Source of the DNA: Flavobacterium cellulosilyticum
GTDB taxonomy: Bacteria > Bacteroidota > Bacteroidia > Flavobacteriales > Flavobacteriaceae
Assembly: GCF_004349355.1 (NCBI RefSeq)
Contig: NZ_SMFK01000015.1
Coordinates: 27,711 to 91,710, forward strand
Direction of reading: 5' to 3'
DNA length: 64,000 nt
This document shows positions 1 through 7,534 of the stretch, piece by piece (the first letter of the stretch is position 1; every line of letters begins with the position of its first letter). The translations under genes were made by a program, and so were the position numbers. Below the pieces are notes generated by a model. The model had not been told where the DNA came from and made no database searches. It saw nothing but the letters and a program-made list of their open reading frames with translations.

Positions 1-72
1 AATGTCTTGGTGATTGCATTTGCTATTGCCTTAGGATTGATGACTTCTTTATTAATTTTTAATTTACACTAA
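1..72 (+). CDS. ThrE-type exporter, first half (3' end only)
   Basis: Only the last 23 codons are in the window. They read as one hydrophobic helix (VLVIAFAIALGLMTSLLIF) and end at TAA 70-72. The next gene starts one base later and encodes the second half of a ThrE-type threonine/serine exporter, so this is most likely the end of the larger first half (DUF1212/ThrE_1 type). Split two-gene exporters of this kind are common in Bacteroidota. The identity is inferred from the neighbour, because too little sequence remains to place it alone. Confidence 0.6.
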   Translation, partial: NVLVIAFAIALGLMTSLLIFNLH

Positions 73-73
73 T

Positions 74-571
74 ATGGATTATTTAGCATTATTAGAAAAA
101 GGAATATGGTTGGGTTGTGCCGGTGTCGGATTTGCGGTATTGTTCAATGTGCCACGAAGAACTTTGGGCGTTATTTATCTTATCGCAGCTTTGGGCGGCA
201 TGCTTAAATTTTATTTTTTATCACTCGAAGTAGGTCTGATTTTATCCACTTTAAGCGGTGCGAGTCTTATTGGTTTTGCAAGTATATTGGCCGCTCATTA
301 TCGAAAATCACCTCCAATGACATTTGCGCTTCCAGCATTGATACCTATGATTCCGGGACTTTATGCCTATAAAGCCATGGTAGGAATAATGAAATTGACT
401 GCCGAAAAAGATCCTGTTGCTTATGGGAAACTCTTTTTTGAAACCGTGAACAATGGACTTTCGGCTTTGTTTATCATTTTGTCATTGGCGGCAGGAGTTG
501 CTATTCCAATGTTGATTGCACGCAAGGAAACGGTGAAGCGTATAAAACCCGAATTAGTATTAGAAAAATAA
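74..571 (+). CDS. Threonine/serine exporter family protein, second half (ThrE_2/DUF3815-like)
   Basis: The 165-residue product is almost entirely membrane-spanning, with about five hydrophobic segments and a short basic C-terminal tail (RKETVKRIKPE). The pattern PALIPMIPGLYAYKAM near residues 88-103 is typical of the DUF3815/ThrE_2 half of split threonine/serine exporters, which act as inner-membrane efflux proteins. The gene begins one base after the stop of the preceding partial gene, so the two are co-transcribed and probably form one transporter. The substrate is inferred from the family and is not visible in the sequence. Confidence 0.75.
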   Translation: MDYLALLEKGIWLGCAGVGFAVLFNVPRRTLGVIYLIAALGGMLKFYFLSLEVGLILSTLSGASLIGFASILAAHYRKSPPMTFALPALIPMIPGLYAYKAMVGIMKLTAEKDPVAYGKLFFETVNNGLSALFIILSLAAGVAIPMLIARKETVKRIKPELVLEK

Positions 572-1025
572 AAAGAAAGTTCACTAGCTAATAAGTATAA
601 TTAATTTGAAGCTGTATTTCAAGTCTGTTTTTTTAACTGCACTTCGACTTTAATCCGTGCAGGCCTAAATCATTGTTTTTGTATAGGGTTTTTGCTTTTG
701 CTGCAAAATAAGTATAACCACCTATTAATTCGATTTACAATAGTTTATCAGGGGCAATCTTTTTCATCTAAAGGGAATACGAATGATTTATCCTGAGCTA
801 CAAAGTGTTAAAACAGTAAAATTCTTTCTGTCTTAGCGGCTTGACGGCAAAAAAATAAAAAGGAATAGTTTCAATATTTATAGCAAACAGTTAATTAATT
901 CTTGTTTTGTAATCAAAATGCTATTCGAATGAAGGGTGTTTTTTTTATTTCTTAAAATTTTGGTAAAGGGCATGATAAAATGAAAAAAGAATATTAGATT
1001 TGAGAAAACAATAATTAATATACTT
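572..1025. other. Gene-free interval upstream of hpf
   Basis: No open frame with convincing coding character lies here. A TAGATTTG at 995-1002, 23 bases before the hpf start, fits the Bacteroidota -7 box (TAnnTTTG). A clear -33 TTG at the normal distance is not seen. The rest is AT-rich DNA with short fragments resembling the dispersed intergenic repeats of this genus, for example around 828-850. Confidence 0.4.
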
Positions 1026-1340
1026 ATGAAGATTCAATTTAATACAGACAAAAACATAGAAGGTCACGAAAGATTAGAAATATATTTTACTGAAGAAATA
1101 CAAAAAGATTTAGCTCGTTTTGAGGAAAAAGTAACCCGTATTGAGGTGCATCTAGGAGACGAAAACAATGCAAAAAGTGGGGTGAATGATAAACGATGTG
1201 TGATTGAAGCTCGTCCGGCGAAATTGCAGCCTATTGCAGTTACTGCTCATGCAGATACAATCGAAAAAGCTTTTTTTCAGGCGGTCGAAAAAATTAAAAA
1301 AACACTTACTTCGACTTTCGATAAGCAACATGCCCATTAA
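1026..1340 (+). CDS. hpf: Ribosome hibernation-promoting factor / RaiA family
   Basis: The 104-residue protein has the length and pattern of a short HPF/YfiA: an N-terminal strand (MKIQFNTDKNIEGHERL), a helix, then a strand with RIEVHLGDEN and the closing helix AFFQAVEKIKKTLTSTFDK. Proteins of this family bind the 30S decoding region and hold idle ribosomes in stationary phase. The long-form C-terminal dimerisation domain is absent, so this is the short type. It stands alone with its own likely promoter upstream and a strong hairpin terminator 36 bases downstream. Confidence 0.85.
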   Translation: MKIQFNTDKNIEGHERLEIYFTEEIQKDLARFEEKVTRIEVHLGDENNAKSGVNDKRCVIEARPAKLQPIAVTAHADTIEKAFFQAVEKIKKTLTSTFDKQHAH

Positions 1341-1375
1341 GAAATTGGTTATATAGATTAAATATTAATTCAACT

Positions 1376-1417
1376 AAAAACAGTCTAAGAAAATTATTTT
1401 TTTAGACTGTTTTTTTA
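1376..1417 (+). terminator. Rho-independent terminator of hpf
   Basis: The inverted arms AACAGTCTAA and TTAGACTGTT enclose a short AT loop and are followed by a run of T residues. It lies 36 bases after the hpf stop codon. Confidence 0.85.
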
Positions 1418-2031
1418 TTGTGTGAAATAATTCTTTCTGAGCCCTGATAGCAGCAAATTAACCCGCACCAGTACATGAAGTTTTTTACCGTCTGTTCGAG
1501 GTGTAATTTTTTTTCAAAAAAAAGCAATATAAAGATGACGTTATCTTTGTGTATAATCTGAATTAGAATTAGGCAGTGTAGCAGTAAATCAATTAGTGTT
1601 AATTACCTGAGTTCGAGTTTTGTTTCAAAATATTATATTAAGCAATATTGGTGAGTTCTATTCTAATGAATTTCCCCCATGGTAGTAATATCTTTTCACT
1701 TAGTATATTTTGAGCCTATTTCTATTTCATTAATTCATTGAGCGATGATTAGTTTAGAAAAAATTACACCTCGAACAGACGAAGAATAATCTTTAGCTTA
1801 ATGACATTGCGCGAGAAGTTGCTAGGGTTCCAATAAAGTAATTGGGCTTGGATAATGCAAAGAGCAGGCCAAGGCGTGTTCAGAAAACAGAATGTGGTGC
1901 TCCTAAAAAAACATTGGACGTAGAAATGTAGCTGTTTTGTTGGATAAAAACGGCACTTGTTTTATTTTTTCTTAGCTATCCCATTCGGTCTTATATATTT
2001 GATTAATTTTGCCGAAAATATTTAAGGAAGC
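1418..2031. other. Gene-free interval with a 293-bp inverted-repeat element and degenerate DNA
   Basis: No intact gene is present. A 24-bp perfect inverted repeat bounds 1489-1781 (listed separately). Bases 1782-1930 look like a decayed coding region: the plus strand shows protein-like fragments such as REVARVPIK and LLDKNGTC, broken by stops and frame changes. I could not assign it to a family. The trmB start follows at 2032. Confidence 0.45.
1489..1781. repeat. MITE-like element with 24-bp terminal inverted repeats
   Basis: The 24 bases at 1489-1512 (starting CGTCTGTTCGAGGTG) are the exact reverse complement of 1758-1781. The enclosed 245 bases are AT-rich and non-coding. A short, gene-free segment with long perfect terminal repeats resembles a miniature inverted-repeat transposable element or the two ends of a deleted insertion sequence. 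No flanking target duplication is obvious, and no second copy was seen in this window. Confidence 0.55.
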
Positions 2032-2709
2032 GTGGGAAGTAAAAATAAATTAAAAAGATTCAAGGAAAACGAAACATTCGATAATGTTTTTCAACCAAGT
2101 AGAGAAGATGTCGTGGGAGATTTATTTCCGCTAAAAGGCAAATGGAATACCGATTTTTTCAAAAACGACAATCCATTAGTGTTAGAATTGGGTTGTGGCA
2201 AAGGAGAATATTCAGTGGGTTTGGCTGAAAAATATCCAAATAAGAACTTTGTTGGTATCGATATTAAGGGCGCGCGTTTTTGGCGTGGAGCGAAAACGGC
2301 TGTTGATACGGGTTTGCATAATGTGGCCTTCATTCGAACGCAAATCGAATTGATCAATCATATTTTTTCCGAAAACGAAGTCGATGAGATTTGGATTACT
2401 TTTCCGGATCCACAAATCAAATACAAACGGACAAAACACAGAATGACCAACTCGGAATTTCTACAATTGTATAAAAAAGTACTCAAAAAGGATGGTGTTG
2501 TCAACCTGAAAACGGATAGTGAATTCATGCACGGTTACACTTTGGGATTGTTACATGGAGAAGGGCATGAGGTGTTGTACGCGAATCACAATGTATATGT
2601 AAACGAAGGAAGTCCTGAGGAAGTGACTGCTTTTCAGACGTTTTACGAAAAACAATATTTAGAAATTAACAAGGCAATTACGTACATTCGTTTTAAAATT
2701 AAAGAATAG
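2032..2709 (+). CDS. trmB: tRNA (guanine-N7-)-methyltransferase
   Basis: TrmB makes m7G46 in the variable loop of tRNAs using S-adenosylmethionine. The 225-residue product shows the SAM-binding glycine loop LELGCGKGEYSVGLA (near residues 51-65), the VGIDIKGARFWRGAK segment, and the family signature ITFPDPQIKYKRTKHRM. The start is GTG at 2032. It is chosen because MGSKNKLKRF is the usual Bacteroidota N-terminus and an AAGGAAG stretch sits directly before it, closer than a normal ribosome binding site. It is a single gene between degenerate DNA and a LysE-type transporter. Confidence 0.95.
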   Translation: MGSKNKLKRFKENETFDNVFQPSREDVVGDLFPLKGKWNTDFFKNDNPLVLELGCGKGEYSVGLAEKYPNKNFVGIDIKGARFWRGAKTAVDTGLHNVAFIRTQIELINHIFSENEVDEIWITFPDPQIKYKRTKHRMTNSEFLQLYKKVLKKDGVVNLKTDSEFMHGYTLGLLHGEGHEVLYANHNVYVNEGSPEEVTAFQTFYEKQYLEINKAITYIRFKIKE

Positions 2710-2763
2710 TATCTTGATTCTAATAAAAAAGGTTGGTCTTTTTATGAAGCTTATCCATAATTT

Positions 2764-3396
2764 ATGATATTTATAACGCCATTATTTTTAGGATTTATTT
2801 CCGCTTTTGTAGGCATTAGTCCTCCAGGATTAATCAATATGACAGCTGCAAAAGTAAATCATAAGGAAGGAAGGCGTAATGCGTTATGGTTTGTTTTTGG
2901 GGCAATGATTGTAATTTGTCTTCAAGTTTTTTTTGCGGTATTATTTGCTAAAATCATCAATCGTCGACTTGATTTAGTCACTTTGATGCGGGAAATTGGT
3001 TTTGGGATATTTGCTACTCTAACGGTTTATTTTTTATGGTTGGCCAAGAAGCCTAAAGACAAAATAAGAAAATTAAAAAAGAAAAGTAAAACCAAACGTT
3101 TCTTTCATGGGATGTTACTCTCTTCTCTTAATTTTTTACCCATACCTTACTATGTTTTTATGAGCATTACTCTAGCTTCATACAATCTTTTTTCATTTGA
3201 GACGGATTCTATTTTGATCTTTTTAATCGGGGTTGTATTTGGTTCGTTTTTAGTTCTCTATATTTATATTTCCTATTTTAATAGAACTGAAAATAAAAGA
3301 GGTTTTATTATGAAAAACATGAATACCATTGTTGGAATTATTACGGGTCTGATTTCAATTATTACTTTGATCAATATTATTCAATATTATTGGTAA
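2764..3396 (+). CDS. LysE family translocator
   Basis: The 210-residue integral membrane protein has about six hydrophobic segments and the LysE/RhtB N-terminal signature PPGLINMTAAKVNHKEGRR (residues 20-38). A basic cytoplasmic loop (KKPKDKIRKLKKKSKTKR) follows the third helix. Family members export amino acids or related small molecules across the inner membrane. The substrate cannot be read from the sequence. Its stop codon lies 5 bases before the preferred start of the next gene, so the two are probably translated from one message. Confidence 0.75.
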   Translation: MIFITPLFLGFISAFVGISPPGLINMTAAKVNHKEGRRNALWFVFGAMIVICLQVFFAVLFAKIINRRLDLVTLMREIGFGIFATLTVYFLWLAKKPKDKIRKLKKKSKTKRFFHGMLLSSLNFLPIPYYVFMSITLASYNLFSFETDSILIFLIGVVFGSFLVLYIYISYFNRTENKRGFIMKNMNTIVGIITGLISIITLINIIQYYW

Positions 3397-3401
3397 TAGG
3401 G

Positions 3402-3734
3402 ATGGACAAGCTAAACGATAATTTTTTCGAAAGAGTCTATGCCGTTGCCAGACAAATTCCCTACGGAAAAGTAACTTCTTATGGAGCAATTGCAAAAACA
3501 CTTGGCGCCGCACGTTCAGCCAGAATGGTAGGATGGGCAATGAATGCCGCGCACAACTTAGAAGATGTTCCAGCACATAGAGTGGTAAATAGAAAGGGAT
3601 TGTTGACTGGAAAACACCATTTTGACGGAACAAATTTGATGCAACAACTGTTGGAAAGTGAAGGTGTAAAAGTCGAAAACAATCAAATTGTGGATTTCGA
3701 AAAAGTGTTTTGGGAACCTGAAATAGGATTGTAA
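3402..3734 (+). CDS. Alkyltransferase-like protein (MGMT fold without the active cysteine)
   Basis: The 110-residue protein matches the DNA-binding domain of O6-alkylguanine-DNA alkyltransferases: YAVARQIPYGKVTSYGAIAK, GWAMNAAHN, and the region after the helix-turn-helix. The catalytic PCHR motif reads PAHR (VPAHRVVNRKG, residues 60-70), so the alkyl-accepting cysteine is alanine. That is the mark of ATL proteins, which bind alkylated guanine and pass it to nucleotide excision repair. The start is ATG 3402. An upstream TTG at 3390 overlaps the LysE gene and would add only four residues. Confidence 0.88.
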   Translation: MDKLNDNFFERVYAVARQIPYGKVTSYGAIAKTLGAARSARMVGWAMNAAHNLEDVPAHRVVNRKGLLTGKHHFDGTNLMQQLLESEGVKVENNQIVDFEKVFWEPEIGL

Positions 3735-3827
3735 ATTCATAAATAACAGCAAAAGGAGTTGTGGAACTACTGCTTTTCGATTGCAATTAATCGCATCCAA
3801 AACCTTTATAATAAGAACTTTTCATTG

Positions 3828-3835
3828 TATCTTTG
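3828..3835 (+). promoter_or_regulatory. Bacteroidota -7 box upstream of apbC
   Basis: TATCTTTG matches the TAnnTTTG -7 consensus and lies 87 bases before the apbC start. A -33 TTG at the usual distance is not clear. Confidence 0.5.
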
Positions 3836-3921
3836 CACTCTAGATATTTCAATAGAATTAGTTTAAATAAAAATAATATCTCGATTGGATTTTTCCGATT
3901 GAAAACGATAAATAGCATCAA

Positions 3922-5049
3922 ATGAAATTAGATAAAAAAGAAATTCTTAAAGCCTTAGAATCGATTACTGTTGCAGGCGAAGGGAAAAACATGGTAGAAA
4001 GCGGAGCAATTGCTAATGTTGTAGTATTTGGTGATGAGGTTGTAATTGAATTAGTGTTGCATGTACCGGCAATGCATATACGCAAACGTGCAGAAGATGA
4101 TATAAAGAAAACAATTCTTGAAAAAGTTTTTCCTGATGCAAAAATAAAAATTAATGTAAAAATTGAAGCTCCTGAAAAAGCAGAAATCAAAGGAAAATCG
4201 ATTCCTGGAATCAAAAATATTATTGCCGTTGCCTCTGGTAAAGGAGGTGTAGGAAAATCTACAGTTACCGCAAATTTAGCAGTGACATTAACAAAAATGG
4301 GTTTTTCAGTAGGTGTTTTAGATGCTGATATATACGGGCCATCAATGCCAATTATGTTTGATGTAGAATCAGAAAAACCATTGTCAGTAACTGTCGATGG
4401 AAAATCTAAAATGAAACCTGTTGAAAGTTATGGAGTTAAAATTCTTTCGATTGGATTTTTCACGTCTCCAAGTCAAGCAGTTGTATGGCGTGGACCAATG
4501 GCTTCAAAAGCGTTAAACCAAATGATTTTTGATGCTGATTGGGGCGAATTAGACTTTATGCTTCTTGATTTACCTCCAGGAACTGGGGATATTCATTTGT
4601 CTATAGTGCAAGCTTTACCTATTACAGGTGCAGTGGTGGTGAGTACACCGCAAGCTGTAGCACTTGCTGATGCAAAAAAAGGGGTTTCCATGTTTATGTC
4701 TGAAGCGATAAATGTTCCTGTTCTTGGAATTATTGAAAATATGGCGTATTTTACACCTGAGGAATTGCCAAATAATAAATATTATATCTTTGGAAAAGAA
4801 GGCGCTAAAGATCTTTCAGAAGATTTACAAGTCCCTTTCTTAGGCGAAGTTCCTATAGTGCAATCAATTCGTGAAGCGGGAGATTGTGGTCGTCCAGCGG
4901 CCATGCAAACGGGTTCCGTTATTGAAACAGTTTTTGAAGAAATTACAAGAAATGTAGTTAGAGAAGTGATCGATAGAAATGAAAATTTACCTGCTACCGA
5001 AGCAGTTAAAATAACAACTATGGCTGGTTGTGCCGCAGTTAAAAAATAA
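3922..5049 (+). CDS. apbC: Mrp/ApbC family Fe-S cluster carrier ATPase
   Basis: The 375-residue protein has an N-terminal MIP18/DUF59 domain (about residues 1-90) and a Mrp/NBP35 P-loop ATPase with the deviant Walker A ASGKGGVGKSTVTANLA (about residues 106-122) and the segment LDADIYGPSMP. Proteins of this family hold and deliver Fe-S clusters. The canonical CxxC pair that follows ENMSYF in many Mrp proteins is absent: the segment reads ENMAYFTPEELPNNKYYIFG. The only cysteines are in AGDCGRP and the C-terminal MAGCAAVKK. The nifU-type gene follows after 16 bases, which supports a role in Fe-S assembly. Confidence 0.92.
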   Translation: MKLDKKEILKALESITVAGEGKNMVESGAIANVVVFGDEVVIELVLHVPAMHIRKRAEDDIKKTILEKVFPDAKIKINVKIEAPEKAEIKGKSIPGIKNIIAVASGKGGVGKSTVTANLAVTLTKMGFSVGVLDADIYGPSMPIMFDVESEKPLSVTVDGKSKMKPVESYGVKILSIGFFTSPSQAVVWRGPMASKALNQMIFDADWGELDFMLLDLPPGTGDIHLSIVQALPITGAVVVSTPQAVALADAKKGVSMFMSEAINVPVLGIIENMAYFTPEELPNNKYYIFGKEGAKDLSEDLQVPFLGEVPIVQSIREAGDCGRPAAMQTGSVIETVFEEITRNVVREVIDRNENLPATEAVKITTMAGCAAVKK

Positions 5050-5065
5050 TTTATAATTTTAATAA

Positions 5066-5305
5066 ATGACAACAGAAGAATTAACAAGCAATATTTTAAA
5101 AGCACTTGAAGAAATTCGTCCTTTTTTAAATTCTGACGGGGGTGATATACAACTTGTTTCCATAGAGGAAGGTAAACATGTAAAAGTGCGACTCGAAGGA
5201 GCTTGTACCAGTTGTAGCGTAAGTCACATGACACTAAGAGCTGGGGTGGAAACTACAATCAAAAAATATGCTCCTCAAATTGAAACAGTCGTCAATATAG
5301 CATAA
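5066..5305 (+). CDS. NifU C-terminal-domain Fe-S scaffold protein
   Basis: The 79-residue protein is a stand-alone NifU-like C-terminal domain. It has the features IRPFLNSDGGDIQLV and the cluster-binding CxxC in GACTSCSVSHMTLRAGVE (Cys50 and Cys53). Such proteins carry a [4Fe-4S] cluster between subunits and pass it on. It follows apbC with a 16-base gap and is surely in the same transcript, forming a two-gene Fe-S delivery unit. Confidence 0.92.
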   Translation: MTTEELTSNILKALEEIRPFLNSDGGDIQLVSIEEGKHVKVRLEGACTSCSVSHMTLRAGVETTIKKYAPQIETVVNIA

Positions 5306-5525
5306 TCATTCTGTCTTTGCTTTTAGGAATTGGGGCAAGGCCTACACTTTCACTTGCATTGCAGTGTGGTTGGGGTTTTTGTTGCACTTTCCCAAAATAA
5401 ATAAATAGAATTTTTACTTCAAATGAATGTCACTGTATTCCTCTGTAAAACAGAATTAAAGTGAAATCGTTTTTCACGCATGCCCAATAGCTTTTTAGGA
5501 TTTGCTATTATTACTTTATTATTCA

Positions 5526-5852
5526 ATGGATATAACAATATATATTACAGACCGTAAAGGGCAACCGCATAAAGTTAAAGTGCCAACAGATATGGCTTTG
5601 AATTTAATGCAAGTCGTTCAAGCTTATGAAATAGAACCACTTGGAACTGTTGGAATATGTGGCGGGAAATTGATGTGTTCTAGTTGTCATTGTTATGTTT
5701 TAAAGGATGTAAATACTCCTGAAAAAAGAGATATGGAAGAAGCGACACTTTCGAGATTAATGCACCTAAAATCCAATAGTCGTTTGAGTTGTCAAATTCC
5801 AATAACTGTAGCTATGGAAGGCATAGAAATAGCATTGGCTCCCATAGTATAA
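5526..5852 (+). CDS. Adrenodoxin-type [2Fe-2S] ferredoxin
   Basis: The 108-residue protein has the plant/adrenodoxin ferredoxin pattern. Cysteines in GICGGKLMCSSCHC give C-x5-C-x2-C, and the fourth ligand is in SRLSCQIPI. The C-terminal region resembles ISC-type ferredoxins used as electron donors for Fe-S assembly or hydroxylases. ATG 5526 (MDITIYITDRKG) is preferred over the TTG at 5502, which would add an unlikely hydrophobic LLLLYYS stretch. Its position next to apbC and nifU fits a role in Fe-S metabolism, though a 220-base gap suggests its own promoter. Confidence 0.88.
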   Translation: MDITIYITDRKGQPHKVKVPTDMALNLMQVVQAYEIEPLGTVGICGGKLMCSSCHCYVLKDVNTPEKRDMEEATLSRLMHLKSNSRLSCQIPITVAMEGIEIALAPIV

Positions 5853-5882
5853 AAAAAGCGCGAAGAAATTCGCGCTTTTTTT
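5851..5882. terminator. Bidirectional terminator between ferredoxin and the SGNH lipoprotein gene
   Basis: The palindrome AAAAAAAGCGCGAA with its complement TTCGCGCTTTTTTT starts inside the ferredoxin stop codon and runs into the stop of the convergent minus-strand gene. It can serve both. Confidence 0.85.
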
Positions 5883-6603
5883 AATTCGCAAAAATTGGAA
5901 TAGCTTTGGGTAAAATGCGTTCTACAAATTTAGCATAAGCCAATTCTGAAGGATGTAAGCCATCAGAAGCAACCAAATCTGGGTTTGCCAATCCTTGTTG
6001 TGTAATATCGGTAATATTCACAAATTCAATATTTTTTTGTACGCAATAGTTTTTTGCAAAAGTATTGTATTGTTCCAGTTCTAAAGAAATGGCTGCCGAA
6101 GTAGTTGCATTAAGCCTTTTACCATAAGGTGTAAAGGCATAATCAGGTATAGAAACGACAATTAATTTAGATTTATCTCCTTTGGCTAATTTAATAGCCG
6201 TGCTTACTAATTGTGGAAATTCTTGTTCATATACCGAAAAAGGTTGGTGTTGGTATTGATTGTTAACACCAATTAATAGGGTTACAAAATCATAATTGGC
6301 CTGTGGATTTTGAGTAGCTATATCCGAAATTAAGTTGGTTGTTGTCCAACCCGTTGTCGCAATGATTTCAAGAGAAAAAGTGTTATTAGAGAAGGATTTT
6401 TGTAAACCTGACTTTAGTTGTTCCGGAAACCGACAGCTTTCACAAACGCTTTGCCCAATGGTATAACTGTCCCCAAGAGCCAAGTAGTTCAATTGTCTTT
6501 TTACTGGCAGTGATAAAATTTCAGGAGTTGTATTTTCACTACTGCAACTTAAAAAAGTGAAGGATATAAAAAATACTGCTACAACGTTTATAAGTGTTTT
6601 CAT
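5881..6603 (-). CDS. SGNH/GDSL hydrolase lipoprotein
   Basis: The 240-residue product begins with a lipoprotein signal peptide ending in TFLSCSSE, so it should be anchored through Cys20. The SGNH blocks are clear: block I LALGDSYTIGQ (nucleophile Ser), block III LLIGVNNQYQH, and block V SDGLHPSELAY with the Asp/His pair. Members hydrolyse esters or O-acetyl groups on lipids or glycans, and the substrate here is unknown. The SCESCRFPEQ segment may form a disulphide. It is a single gene, ending at the shared terminator with the ferredoxin. Confidence 0.85.
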   Translation of the reverse strand: MKTLINVVAVFFISFTFLSCSSENTTPEILSLPVKRQLNYLALGDSYTIGQSVCESCRFPEQLKSGLQKSFSNNTFSLEIIATTGWTTTNLISDIATQNPQANYDFVTLLIGVNNQYQHQPFSVYEQEFPQLVSTAIKLAKGDKSKLIVVSIPDYAFTPYGKRLNATTSAAISLELEQYNTFAKNYCVQKNIEFVNITDITQQGLANPDLVASDGLHPSELAYAKFVERILPKAIPIFAN

Positions 6604-6662
6604 AAAAATGAGAATTCATTAATTCCATATATTTACGAATTATTTAATGAAATGGTTTTGTA

Positions 6663-7445
6663 TTACGACATTTCAATCTTCATTTTGATGTTTTCTTCAA
6701 TTGCATCCCATAATCCAATTCGTTTTTCAAGAGCTAATACCGAAATAATTTCAACTTCTGCCCATTTTTGAGCATCAGTGCCACAAAGTTCCGTTATCAT
6801 TTTCATTGCCATCGGTCCGTGTTCATCTGCATCAAGTTCTATATGTCTTTCAAAATAGTAAATTAGTTTGCTTAAATCAGTATTTGGAAAATTAGACTGA
6901 AAGCTCTTTACTATTTCAGTAAACATTGTTGGAATTAAATCTTCTCTACCAAAGGTAAAAGCTGCGGCAATTTCATGTGTTTTACCTTCCTCAATTACTC
7001 TAAAAGTAAAATCTAAAAAAGCTTTAATATTTGGATGTAAATTGCTTTTTTTAATGGCGACAAATATATTGTTAAGGGAATGGACTTCTAATAAAAATGA
7101 CTTGATTTCACTTGTGTTTGCGCCGCAAAATTCCATCGCTTCAAGATACATTTCATAATGACTTTGTCTACGGCCATCAATTGTTAAATCACTTTCTTCA
7201 GCTAGAACAATCTCGTTTATTAAATATCTTGTCTCTGGATTATTTGTAGCAAACCATGGAGTTGTTGTGCAGGTAAGTTTTTCTTGTAAGGCTTTTAGTA
7301 AAGACATGAAATCCCAAACAGCATAGACATGACTTTCTAAAAAGCAATTTAAGTCATCAATTGTCAACACCTTTTCATATAAAGAATGCTTTAATAATTG
7401 CTCTCTTTGAGGGTTTATTATATCGTTTATTTTTTCAATATTCAT
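6663..7445 (-). CDS. DUF3050 domain protein (haem oxygenase-like fold)
   Basis: The 260-residue soluble protein matches the DUF3050 family over its full length: an N-terminal INPQREQLLKHSLYEKV, then LESHVYAVWDFMSLLKALQ, the acidic NEIVLAEESDLT, EMYLEAMEFCGA, and the histidine-containing YFERHIELDADEHGP. The conserved His and Glu residues on helices resemble the metal-binding set of haem oxygenase-like proteins. The reaction of DUF3050 proteins is not known to me. It is flanked by an unrelated lipoprotein gene and an acyl-CoA dehydrogenase gene, each spaced enough to be separate. Confidence 0.85.
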   Translation of the reverse strand: MNIEKINDIINPQREQLLKHSLYEKVLTIDDLNCFLESHVYAVWDFMSLLKALQEKLTCTTTPWFATNNPETRYLINEIVLAEESDLTIDGRRQSHYEMYLEAMEFCGANTSEIKSFLLEVHSLNNIFVAIKKSNLHPNIKAFLDFTFRVIEEGKTHEIAAAFTFGREDLIPTMFTEIVKSFQSNFPNTDLSKLIYYFERHIELDADEHGPMAMKMITELCGTDAQKWAEVEIISVLALEKRIGLWDAIEENIKMKIEMS

Positions 7446-7534
7446 TTTGCTTTTTATTGTAAAAATAGAAAAACTTCCTGTTTCTAGAAAGCATTCGCTA
7501 TCAATTTTATAAATACTTTAATAGTCGTTTAATG

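Noticed and set aside
1782..1930. Decayed coding DNA assigned to a named gene
   Set aside because: Fragments such as REVARVPIK look protein-like but I could not connect them to a family with confidence.
3355..3786. A 143-codon minus-strand frame opposite the alkyltransferase-like gene
   Set aside because: It is the antisense shadow of a gene with clear family motifs.
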